Source: JABDMH01 sp964428345
Lineage (GTDB): Bacteria; Bacteroidota; Bacteroidia; Chitinophagales; Saprospiraceae
Length of the DNA stretch: 64,000 nt
Reading direction: 5' to 3'
Assembly (NCBI GenBank): GCA_964428345.1
Contig: CAYRYD010000028.1
Span: 1-64,000, forward strand
The notes under the pieces are model-generated. The model was not told the origin of the DNA, ran no database searches, and saw nothing but the letters and a program-made list of their open reading frames with translations. A program made the position numbers and the translations under genes. Shown here in pieces: positions 1 through 7,281 of this stretch (the stretch's first letter is position 1; every line of letters begins with the position of its first letter).

Positions 1-372
1 GCTTACGTAAGTTAATATATTTATCGGAAATATAATATGTTTTTAGAGGTGCCCTATTGATTATTGATTATTGATTATTGATTATTGATTTGCAGAAAAT
101 ATTCATTTTTTCGATCCCGATAAAACTCAGCTTATATTGTAGATTTTTATTATACATTAAAACAACCTGCATCATAAATCATAATTCATAATTCATAATT
201 CATAATTCATAATTCATAATTCATAATTCCTGTCAGACTATTGATTTGCAGAAAATATTCATTTTTTCGATCCCGATAAAACTCAGTTTATATTGTAGAT
301 CTTTATAATACCTTAAAACAACCTGCATCATAAATCATAATTCATAATTCATAATTCATAATTCATAATTCC
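1..372. repeat. Duplicated intergenic block with 7-bp microsatellites
   Basis: A block of about 150 bp occurs twice in tandem with a period of 156 bp: the words TTTGCAGAAAATATTC and AACAACCTGCATCATAAATC appear in both copies, near 90-180 and 246-336. Each copy ends in a run of the 7-mer ATAATTC: seven perfect units at 181-229 and five at 337-371, each run preceded by one imperfect unit (ATAAATC). The first copy is preceded by five units of ATTGATT (56-90); the second has one. The copies also differ by a few point changes and small indels. No gene is visible here. The last ATAATTC units supply the stop codon of the gene ending at 363. Confidence 0.93.
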
Positions 373-1115
373 TCCGACAGTCTGGTCCGGATCGCTCTTA
401 GAATTGGTACGGCATTTTTATGGTCTCCATGAATACATATGCTGTCAGCAACTACCGGGATCACAACTCCCGATACCGAGACGACCTCTTTTCGTTTTAT
501 AATCGACCACACCTGATCTGCCGCCAACACGGGATCTTCAATCACTGCTGCTTCGTTCAGCCTGGATACCAGTTTTCCCAGGTCGTCGTAGCGGCGATCG
601 GCAAAAGCTTCGGCAATAAAACGAATTCCTATGGCTGCCGCAATATCTTTTACCTGGCTACCAGCCAACCCCATGATGGCAAGACCAGGGTCTATTTCGC
701 GGATGGTCCGGATGACGACCAAGGCCTCCCTTTCGTCGTCTGCCATCTTGTTGTAAAGGGCACCGTGTGGTTTGACATAGGAGACCTTTATTCCAAGACT
801 TCTGGCCATTCCGGTCAGGGCAGATACCTGGTACCTGATAATCGCCCGCAACTCATCATCAGAAAACTGCATCGGCCTGCGACCGAAGCCATTCAGATCA
901 GGATAACCGGGATGGGCACCGACCCTAAGCTGGTATTTCCTGGCATTAAGCAATGTCTTTTCGATATGAAATGGATCGCCCCCATGAAAACCACAGGCAA
1001 TGTTACAGGAGGTGATCCAGGGCATGATCTCATCATCTTGTCCGATGAGATAATTGCCATAACTCTCACCCATATCACAGTTCAGATCTATTCCGCTGAT
1101 TGCGTCTTTTACCAT
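363..1115 (-). CDS. pxpA: 5-oxoprolinase subunit A (LamB/YcsF family)
   Basis: PxpA is the subunit of prokaryotic 5-oxoprolinase (PxpABC) that, with PxpB and PxpC, hydrolyses 5-oxo-L-proline to glutamate using ATP. The 250 residues match the usual family length. The N-terminal signature DLNCDMGESYG (about residues 10-20), NIACGFHGGDP (about 38-48), GAHPGYPD, the VKPHGALYN segment and the late CIHGDH motif are all present and are characteristic of the YcsF fold. It lies directly downstream of a codirectional NRAMP-like transporter with a gap of about 70 bp, so the two may form one unit, as ycsF-ycsG do in Bacillus. No pxpB or pxpC is seen next to it; they may lie elsewhere. The stop codon falls inside the ATAATTC microsatellite. 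Confidence 0.93.
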   Translation of the reverse strand: MVKDAISGIDLNCDMGESYGNYLIGQDDEIMPWITSCNIACGFHGGDPFHIEKTLLNARKYQLRVGAHPGYPDLNGFGRRPMQFSDDELRAIIRYQVSALTGMARSLGIKVSYVKPHGALYNKMADDEREALVVIRTIREIDPGLAIMGLAGSQVKDIAAAIGIRFIAEAFADRRYDDLGKLVSRLNEAAVIEDPVLAADQVWSIIKRKEVVSVSGVVIPVVADSICIHGDHKNAVPILRAIRTRLSEEL

Positions 1116-1187
1116 CGTGAAACTACTAATCTTATAGTGATTGTACGACCAATTCTTGTAATAATCATCAAAACAACTTATGAATGC

Positions 1188-2399
1188 TCAAAATGCAGTC
1201 AGAATGCTTTTAAGTCCAAGACTCAGGGTCAGCAATACGATCAGAAAACCGGCGATATTCTGTAAACCGGAATTGATATATTTTCCCATCAACTTTTTAT
1301 CATTCATGACCCACAATAAAAAAACGGCAATCACCGGTAGTAATATCCCGTTGGCAACCTGAGCCCATAAAATAACCTGAATCGGCCGGAATCCGAGCGA
1401 TGCAAAAACCAGACCACTGAGCCAGACAAAAACCCAGATCAAACGGAACTTACGATCTTTCAGATCGGCCTCCCATCCCAATATACCGGCAGTGGCATAA
1501 GCTGCCGCCAACGGTGCGGTAATGGAGGATGACAAACCGGCTGCCAGAAATCCAAACGCAATAAACCATTGCGATCCGGAACCCAGTAAAGGCTGTAATT
1601 GCAAAGCCAGATCGGAGGCACCGGTCACATCCGAACCCAAGGCGTACAACACCCCAGCAGAGCTGACCAGAATAGCTGCGGTAATCAGACCTCCCAGGCT
1701 TACAGATAACAAAGTATCCAACCGGGCGTCAGCCAGATGTTCCGTGCCATTCCATCTTTCCCGGACTGCAGAGGCATGCAGGAATAAATTGTATGGCACT
1801 ACGGTCGTACCAATCAAACCCATGACCATAACCAGTGAACCCTCGGGTATGGAGGGTTGAAAGAGGCCCCGGAAAATTGCAGGGTAATCCGGTTGGATAA
1901 AGAAAGCCGCCCCTAAAAATACAATGCCCATAGCCACTACCATCAGAACCAGCGAACGTTCGATCAACCGGTATTTCCCGCTGTAGAGAAGAAGAAATGC
2001 CAAAAGGGCAATAATGAGGATCAGGGGATTTACCAGAAAATTCGTGGTATCCAGCAACCCGTCAAATCCCAAAGCTGCACCGGTGATATTCCCGGCCTCA
2101 TAAGCAGCATTTCCGATCAACACTGCGCTTATCACCAGCAACGAAGCCAGAAATAATGCCCATTTCGAAGCCACCATCTTCTCTCGAATCGCCTGTCCGA
2201 GACCCCGGATGCCGGCGATGCCAAGGCGGGCGGACATCTCCTGAAGAAAACAGGTTGCCACTACCGAAAACAGTATAGCCCATAAAAGCGTGTAGCCATA
2301 ACGGGCACCGGCCAGGGTAGCCGTAGTTACTGTCCCGGGCCCGATAAAAGCCGCAGCCACCATCGCTCCCGGGCCAATCTTTCGTAATCGCTCCAGCAT
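1188..2399 (-). CDS. NRAMP-family transporter, YcsG-like
   Basis: Polytopic inner-membrane protein of the NRAMP/SLC11 fold, 403 residues from the ATG at 2399. An in-frame TTG at 2468 would add 23 basic residues. I prefer the ATG because it places the first membrane helix about ten residues in, as is usual. The TM1 signature reads GPGTVTTATLAGARYG where metal transporters have DPGN, and TM6 reads VVPYNLFLHAS where they have MPHNLYLHSS. The residues that bind Mn2+/Fe2+ (Asp and Asn of TM1, Met of TM6) are therefore Gly20, Thr23 and Val201. It pairs with pxpA, the arrangement known from Bacillus ycsF-ycsG, which suggests a substrate tied to 5-oxoproline metabolism rather than a divalent metal. 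That is inference; the fold assignment is firm. Confidence 0.85.
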   Translation of the reverse strand: MLERLRKIGPGAMVAAAFIGPGTVTTATLAGARYGYTLLWAILFSVVATCFLQEMSARLGIAGIRGLGQAIREKMVASKWALFLASLLVISAVLIGNAAYEAGNITGAALGFDGLLDTTNFLVNPLILIIALLAFLLLYSGKYRLIERSLVLMVVAMGIVFLGAAFFIQPDYPAIFRGLFQPSIPEGSLVMVMGLIGTTVVPYNLFLHASAVRERWNGTEHLADARLDTLLSVSLGGLITAAILVSSAGVLYALGSDVTGASDLALQLQPLLGSGSQWFIAFGFLAAGLSSSITAPLAAAYATAGILGWEADLKDRKFRLIWVFVWLSGLVFASLGFRPIQVILWAQVANGILLPVIAVFLLWVMNDKKLMGKYINSGLQNIAGFLIVLLTLSLGLKSILTAF

Positions 2400-2581
2400 G
2401 AATCGCGTATTCCCGTTGCTGAATCTACGAAATCTTTCCTGCCTCCCAAGGGTTCCATCTTCCCGCAATCCAGGGGCCTGGAACTGGTTTTGTTAAAATT
2501 TCCCTAAAAAGTAGAAATTACCGATGACCACCCAACGCACGCAACTGATCCTGCCGTCTTTCGGGACAAATACATTAAACT

Positions 2582-2983
2582 ATGAGAACAGTCTTTTTTA
2601 TGATGATGAGTCTAGCAATCCTTCTTGCATGCGAGAAAGACGACAACCTGGCTGAAAACTATCAGGACCATTCGCTGACCTGGTCAGTTGGTGCCGACTT
2701 TTCGATTGATACGACGGTGGTTTTACCCGTCTCATCGACCGCCAACAATTATCTGAAGATCGAATCCTATTCCATCTGTCCCAATCAGGACTTGAAAATT
2801 ACCGTGCGTGGTGACGGTCAGATTTTACTCGATACTACCTATCACGAAGGTGATAGCAAATATACCATCCCGGACAGCAAAGGAAAACAATTGAGTGTAC
2901 ATAGCCGCCTGGAAGCCAACGACAGCCTGATCATGTGCGTATGGCTGGGCCAGGCAACCCTGAAATACGATTATGTAGAGTAA
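2582..2983 (+). CDS. Small putative lipoprotein, unknown function
   Basis: 133 residues. The N-terminus is a short hydrophobic signal ending in a lipobox-like LLAC, with the lipidated cysteine at position 17, followed by charged residues (EKDD). The rest is polar and beta-rich with no motif I recognise. It stands alone: the NRAMP-like gene is divergent upstream and the agmatine deiminase converges on it about 55 bp downstream. It is most likely an outer- or inner-membrane-anchored lipoprotein of the many small uncharacterised ones in Bacteroidetes. Confidence 0.7.
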   Translation: MRTVFFMMMSLAILLACEKDDNLAENYQDHSLTWSVGADFSIDTTVVLPVSSTANNYLKIESYSICPNQDLKITVRGDGQILLDTTYHEGDSKYTIPDSKGKQLSVHSRLEANDSLIMCVWLGQATLKYDYVE

Positions 2984-3038
2984 GCAAATTTTGTTTCGTC
3001 AATGCAGAGCCGCGGATCCGATTCGTGGCTCTTTTCGT

Positions 3039-4088
3039 TTATATGGTAACTACACCGGCAGGAATCTCGTGACTGAGACAATGCAGGGTGCCCAGACCCC
3101 AGATCAAATCAATGGCACTCAGACCAATGACCTCGCGACCGGGCATCAATTCCTTCATTATTCCCAGTGCCAGATAATCATTGCTGTCATTAAAAGTCGG
3201 AACCAATACGGCATCGTTCAGAATGAGGAAGTTGATATAACTGGCCGGTAATCTCATATTCTCGAAATCTATTCGCCCGGGCATCGGGATCCTGATGACT
3301 TCCAGTTTTTCTCCATTGATCAGGGTCAGATCTTCCAGTCGTTCGCGGTTTCCTTCCAGTACCCGGTGATTATAATCCTGTGGATTCTTTTCTTCAGCCA
3401 GAACAACAGTATGGTTATTGACAAACCGGCAGATATCATCAACATGGCCATGGGTGTCATCGCCTTCTATGCCATGACCCAGCCAGACGACCTGCCGGAT
3501 ACCCAGGTATTCTTCAAATACCATGGCGTAGTCCTCACGTTCAAATCCGGGATTCCGAATCTGCTCTACCGAATCCAGCAGACACTCTTCCGTTGTCAGT
3601 AAAGTACCCTGCCCGTTGGAGTCGATCGCCCCTCCTTCCATGACAACAAACCGACCATTGTGAAAAGCCTTTCTCAGTGGAATTCCCAGATGCATGGCTA
3701 CTGCCCTGGGTATTTTCCGGTCTTTCCGGAAATTATCATACTTGGCCCAACCGTTAAAATCAAACCGGACTGCCTCCCGAGCTCCGTTCTCATCGAACAC
3801 CACTACCGGACCGGAATCGCGCATCCAGCTGCGGTTGGTATCCTGCATGATAAAGGATATTTGTTCCATATCCACCCAGGCGCGATTTAGTTTTTTGATG
3901 ACCTTGCTTTGGTGTTTTTTATCCCTGACTACCAGCAAAATTTTCTCAAACCGGCTCACTTTTCTGATGAATTCGACAAAAGCCCATTGAACGGCATTAT
4001 ACTTTCCTGGCCAATCATTTCCTTCATGCGGAAATGCCAGCAAAATGGCCTCGTGCTTTTCAAACTCGGCGGGAAATCTCCTACCCAT
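3039..4088 (-). CDS. aguA: Agmatine deiminase
   Basis: Converts agmatine to N-carbamoylputrescine and ammonia, the first step of the agmatine route to putrescine, in the cytoplasm. The 349 residues match the peptidyl-arginine-deiminase-like (PAD_porph) family. Visible signatures are the N-terminal AEFEKHEAILLAFPHEG, MRDSGP, the EGGAIDSNG segment, the GHVDD block with its catalytic His and Asp, and the C-terminal LHCLSHEIPAG with the nucleophilic cysteine at about residue 337. It is the second gene of a two-gene unit: aguB lies 31 bp upstream on the same strand, so the two consecutive enzymes of the route are made together. Confidence 0.93.
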   Translation of the reverse strand: MGRRFPAEFEKHEAILLAFPHEGNDWPGKYNAVQWAFVEFIRKVSRFEKILLVVRDKKHQSKVIKKLNRAWVDMEQISFIMQDTNRSWMRDSGPVVVFDENGAREAVRFDFNGWAKYDNFRKDRKIPRAVAMHLGIPLRKAFHNGRFVVMEGGAIDSNGQGTLLTTEECLLDSVEQIRNPGFEREDYAMVFEEYLGIRQVVWLGHGIEGDDTHGHVDDICRFVNNHTVVLAEEKNPQDYNHRVLEGNRERLEDLTLINGEKLEVIRIPMPGRIDFENMRLPASYINFLILNDAVLVPTFNDSNDYLALGIMKELMPGREVIGLSAIDLIWGLGTLHCLSHEIPAGVVTI

Positions 4089-4119
4089 TAAAATTTGGTT
4101 GAATTTTAATTCGCAATTT

Positions 4120-5004
4120 TTAAAGCGCCCTTTTTGTTATATCGCTGTAGGCATCGATCCGCCGGTCTCTTAAGAAAGGCCAGTTTCTTCTCACCTCTTC
4201 CATATAGTCAAGATCCACCGTGGCGGTAATGATCTCTTCCTGGTCGTGCGATGCTTTGGCAAGGATTTCACCCTGTGGTCCGGCAATAAACGATGCGCCC
4301 CAGAATTGGATACCGGATGTATTGGGTACCGGTTGTTCGTAACCTATCCGGTTACAGGCGGCTACATAGACACCATTTGCTACCGCATGCCCCCGCTGCA
4401 CTGTCACCCAGGCATCGTATTGTTTAGCTCCATATTGTTCTTTCTCATGCGGATGCCAACCAATGGCAGTGGGATAGAACAACACTTCCGCACCCTGCAT
4501 CGCAGTCAGCCGGGCTCCCTCCGGGTACCACTGATCCCAGCAGATCAGGGTACCAATCTTTCCAGCCTGGGTGTCAACGGCCTGAAAACCCAAATCACCG
4601 GGAGTAAAGTAGAATTTCTCGTAGTAACTGGGATCATCCGGGATATGCATCTTACGGTACAAACCAGCCTGCCGGCCATCCTTATCCATAATATAGGCGG
4701 TATTATGATAGATGCCGGCCATCCTCCGTTCAAAAAACGGTACGATGATCACCACCTGCAATTCTCTGGCGAGGGTGCTGAATGCCTGATATGAAACGCC
4801 ACCCAGTGGTTCCGCAAGATCAAAATAAGTGGAGTCTTCACTCTGACAAAAATAAAAGGAACTGTAGAGCTCCGGAAGACAAACCACTTCGGCTCCCCGC
4901 TCCGCTGCCATACGCACCCATTCACTGCATTTCTTCAGATTATCCTCAGGTTGACCGTCGAGGGAGACCTGGATGAGGGCAATTTGGTAGCTTTTCTTTC
5001 CCAT
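4120..5004 (-). CDS. aguB: N-carbamoylputrescine amidohydrolase
   Basis: Carbon-nitrogen hydrolase (nitrilase superfamily) of 294 residues that hydrolyses N-carbamoylputrescine to putrescine, CO2 and ammonia. The nitrilase catalytic triad is visible: Glu45 in LPELYSSF, Lys118 in YRKMHIPD and Cys155 in LICWDQWYPEGAR. The HIPDDPSYYEKFYFTPGD stretch is typical of the AguB subgroup. It precedes aguA by 31 bp. Together they give a complete agmatine-to-putrescine conversion; an arginine decarboxylase to feed it is not in the window. Confidence 0.94.
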   Translation of the reverse strand: MGKKSYQIALIQVSLDGQPEDNLKKCSEWVRMAAERGAEVVCLPELYSSFYFCQSEDSTYFDLAEPLGGVSYQAFSTLARELQVVIIVPFFERRMAGIYHNTAYIMDKDGRQAGLYRKMHIPDDPSYYEKFYFTPGDLGFQAVDTQAGKIGTLICWDQWYPEGARLTAMQGAEVLFYPTAIGWHPHEKEQYGAKQYDAWVTVQRGHAVANGVYVAACNRIGYEQPVPNTSGIQFWGASFIAGPQGEILAKASHDQEEIITATVDLDYMEEVRRNWPFLRDRRIDAYSDITKRAL

Positions 5005-5162
5005 TCGCTGATTTTCAAAGTGTAAAAGTAAATAAATAGCTGTTATAGCTGTTACTGCTTATAATACCACCGTGACCTACTACCAAAGACCTGTTTTCAT
5101 CCCATCTCAACCAGTATCGCAATAAAGCACTAAAAATGTTAAGCGATACTGAACCGGAACCA

Positions 5163-5741
5163 TCACTTCATACCCATTTTTTGATTTTGTTCCAGAAGTC
5201 TGATCGCTTCGGTAATTCTGCGTTTCCGGGTTTCCGGCCTTCTGGCAGCAATCAACCATCCGGCATATTGTTTACGCTAACCCGGGGCCAGGTTGACATA
5301 ATTTTTCCAGGCAAGATCATTGGATCTCAGGGCATTTTCTATTTCTACCGGTAATTCGATTTCTGATGACTTTACCAAGTTGATTAATTCCTCATCATAA
5401 ATTTGCCTTTGATGATATGCTGTTATTCCCGCTTCCATCATTAGACCGGCCTCCATCAATTTTTCTGCCAATTGGACATTGATTGCTGACCATTTACTTT
5501 TTGGCTTTCTGGGAGAAAATCGATGCGTATAACTTTCGTCGTCTACTCTCTTTTTTATTCCATCAATCCAACCGAAACAAATAGCCTCTTCAACCGACTC
5601 ACGATAGGTAACACTGGCTTTGCCGGAGTCTTTTTTATAAAATACCAACCAGATCTCCCTGGCAGAGCGATGGTTTTCCTTCAGCCATTCCCGCCAGGCA
5701 TGACGATCCACAGCATAGACGTAGGATTCCTTTTCAACCAT
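5163..5741 (-). pseudogene. YdeI/OmpD-associated family protein, interrupted by in-frame TAG
   Basis: The first 154 codons (5741 down to 5280) encode a YdeI-like protein: WREWLKENH, EIWLVFYKKDSG, SVTYRESVEEAICFGWIDG and RFSPRKPKSKWSAIN are family signatures. A TAG at 5277-5279 then stops the frame after NLAPG. The same frame continues without any further stop for 37 codons to a TGA at 5163, reading RKQYAGWLIAARRPETRK and ending EQNQKMGMK, exactly the C-terminal helix expected of the family. A single base change of a Tyr codon (TAC or TAT to TAG) would explain it. The product is therefore either a truncated 154-residue protein or nonfunctional. YdeI proteins are small cytoplasmic proteins of uncertain role, linked by name to peptide and bacteriocin resistance. 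Confidence 0.85.
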
Positions 5742-5842
5742 CTTTCATCGGAGATTCGAATGGATTAATGGAAAAAGCAGAATAATGATCCTCAACCCTC
5801 CATTTAAATTAATTTAAATCATTGCCCAATAATATCATGAAA

Positions 5843-6022
5843 TTATGAAATCAATTTGGATTGCATGTTATTACTGAAAGGCAACCTCGTCTCTTTGAGT
5901 CCAACATGGTTAAATTCCTCCTCAATTATTGCCATCACCTTTTCGAAATTGCTGGAGGACACCTGAATCAAAAGATATGACATCAAAAAGACAGTATATC
6001 GCAATAATTCAATTGCAGGCAT
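5843..6022 (-). CDS. Possible small overlapping gene, unknown
   Basis: A 59-codon frame whose ATG (6022) lies just before the stop codon of the upstream lipoprotein gene, overlapping it by 14 bp, an arrangement that allows translational coupling. The product has a hydrophobic first third (MPAIELLRYTVFLMSYLLIQ) and a charged tail. I recognise no family and there is no independent evidence that it is translated; it may simply be a chance frame. Confidence 0.25.
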   Translation of the reverse strand: MPAIELLRYTVFLMSYLLIQVSSSNFEKVMAIIEEEFNHVGLKETRLPFSNNMQSKLIS

Positions 6023-6554
6023 CCTCACCTGGAAGATTGAGATCAAAATGCCCGCTTTCATTGACCTGGGTACTGAAATGACAATCAGATTGAGGGATGG
6101 TTTCTGATTGGTCTTCACCACATAAAAATGCACAAAACTGCCCCACGACTGTCTTCTCCATTCCCCGGTTATCTTTCAGCGTCATCGTGTAATGATAGAG
6201 GCCCTGAATAACTTTATTGCTGGAATTTTTGGGAGTCCATACCATATTCCAGCCCCGTTTGACAGGGATATTGGAGCGATCAATGGCTAGAAGTTCGTTT
6301 TGTTCGGTGATCTGCAGCGAAGTAATCTGCAACAAATCACTGCTATAAATGGAAAATGCATCGTTCAGTCCATCAGCATTGGGAGTGATGGCATTGGGAA
6401 TGGAAACCAGTGTATGACCGATGGTATCTTCAACGGCAGCTATACTACAGCAGCCTTCATAACGATTAGGTGGTTTAAAGTCCACCACTTCAAAAAGGTT
6501 GCAGCCACTAAGGGCAAACAGGCTCACAGGTATCCAGATCGATCTTCCGCTCAT
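6009..6554 (-). CDS. Lipoprotein with CHU_C-type motif
   Basis: 181 residues with a signal ending in LSGC (lipid cysteine at 18). Residues 52-67 read IPNAITPNADGLNDAF, matching the consensus FTPNGDGxNDxF of the gliding-motility-associated C-terminal (CHU_C) domain, followed by the WTPKN...VIQGLYHYTMTL pattern of that fold. CHU_C normally ends very large secreted adhesins; here it forms nearly the whole of a small lipoprotein. Several cysteines (34, 35 and a late group) suggest disulfides. It is probably exposed on the outer membrane; its function is unknown. No obvious operon partner other than the possible overlapping frame after it. Confidence 0.7.
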   Translation of the reverse strand: MSGRSIWIPVSLFALSGCNLFEVVDFKPPNRYEGCCSIAAVEDTIGHTLVSIPNAITPNADGLNDAFSIYSSDLLQITSLQITEQNELLAIDRSNIPVKRGWNMVWTPKNSSNKVIQGLYHYTMTLKDNRGMEKTVVGQFCAFLCGEDQSETIPQSDCHFSTQVNESGHFDLNLPGEDACN

Positions 6555-6751
6555 TAGAGGCAGTCAGGTTATTCAAGATTTACTAGATAAATGTTTACCC
6601 CTACATTTTTATTGTCTCCATACTTCAACAACGGCGGAATCCTGATCAAATCAGTTGAAATCAAACGAAATCCCGGTTAGTCGAATCAATCCGGTCAAAT
6701 TTTTGTTCTTCATGGAGAGTGTCATAATTCCTATTTTTAGGGGGTAAAGTC

Positions 6752-7183
6752 ATGAGGATGCACGAACATAAAATTGTCGATCTTCTGCACAAGGCTGAAC
6801 TAAGGATTACCCGGTCACGCCGGGAAGTCCTCGATATCCTGATTCAATCCGGAGATCAGGCCATTTCCAGCAGTGAAATCGAACACACCTTAAACGGCAT
6901 TGACCGGATTACCCTCTACCGCATTCTGAAAACCTTTGAAGAAGCCGGTCTCATTCACAGCGTTGCCGATGGCAGCGGTAAAACCAGGTACGCTCTCTGT
7001 TCTCACGAATGTACCGGTGGAGAACATCACGACAATCACCTTCACTTCTATTGCCGGATCTGTGATACGACTACCTGCCTTGACCAGGTCAGATTGCCTT
7101 CCTTGAAACTTCCTCTGAACTACCAGATCGAGGATATTCGTTTTGTAGTGTCAGGAATCTGTAAGGACTGCCAACCAGCCTGA
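6752..7183 (+). CDS. Fur-family metalloregulator, probably Zur
   Basis: 143-residue Fur-superfamily repressor. The N-terminal winged helix includes RITRSRREVLDIL and the recognition region RITLYRILKTFEEAGLI. The C-terminal dimerisation domain carries a His-rich metal site (HECTGGEHHDNHLHFYC, about residues 85-101) and two CxxC pairs (Cys101/Cys104 and Cys137/Cys140) that would hold the structural zinc. The assignment to Zur rather than Fur or PerR rests on context: the next gene, about 100 bp downstream on the same strand, is a TonB receptor with a His cluster, preceded by a perfect palindrome. It likely represses zinc uptake when zinc is plentiful. Confidence 0.85.
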   Translation: MRMHEHKIVDLLHKAELRITRSRREVLDILIQSGDQAISSSEIEHTLNGIDRITLYRILKTFEEAGLIHSVADGSGKTRYALCSHECTGGEHHDNHLHFYCRICDTTTCLDQVRLPSLKLPLNYQIEDIRFVVSGICKDCQPA

Positions 7184-7234
7184 TTGGTGGTCCCGAGGTT
7201 TTTTCACTCAACCGGTAAGAATTAATGCATCTTT

Positions 7235-7251
7235 ATGCAACTTTGTTGCAT
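7235..7251. promoter_or_regulatory. Candidate Zur/Fur-family operator
   Basis: ATGCAACTTTGTTGCAT is a perfect inverted repeat of 7 bp arms around TTT, placed 30 bp upstream of the ATG (7282) of the TonB receptor and about 50 bp downstream of the regulator gene. A close match (14 of 17 positions) lies upstream of the next gene at 9781-9797. Position, symmetry and repetition make it the likely operator of the adjacent Fur-family protein. It also rules against an upstream in-frame ATG at 7225 as the receptor start, since that would put the operator inside the gene. Confidence 0.68.
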
Positions 7252-7281
7252 ATATTGTTGTATGTAAAGAAGGTTACAGGT

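Noticed and set aside
420..1265. Long plus-strand frame opposite pxpA
   Set aside because: Entirely antisense to a well-supported gene and without family resemblance; typical shadow frame.
5843..6133. Longer version of the small minus-strand frame starting at 6133
   Set aside because: The first part overlaps the lipoprotein gene in another frame; only the part from the ATG at 6022 could be a coupled gene, and even that is weak.
7225..7281. Earlier start for the zinc-type TonB receptor
   Set aside because: Would place the operator-like palindrome inside the gene and put extra residues before a good signal peptide; ATG 7282 is preferred.
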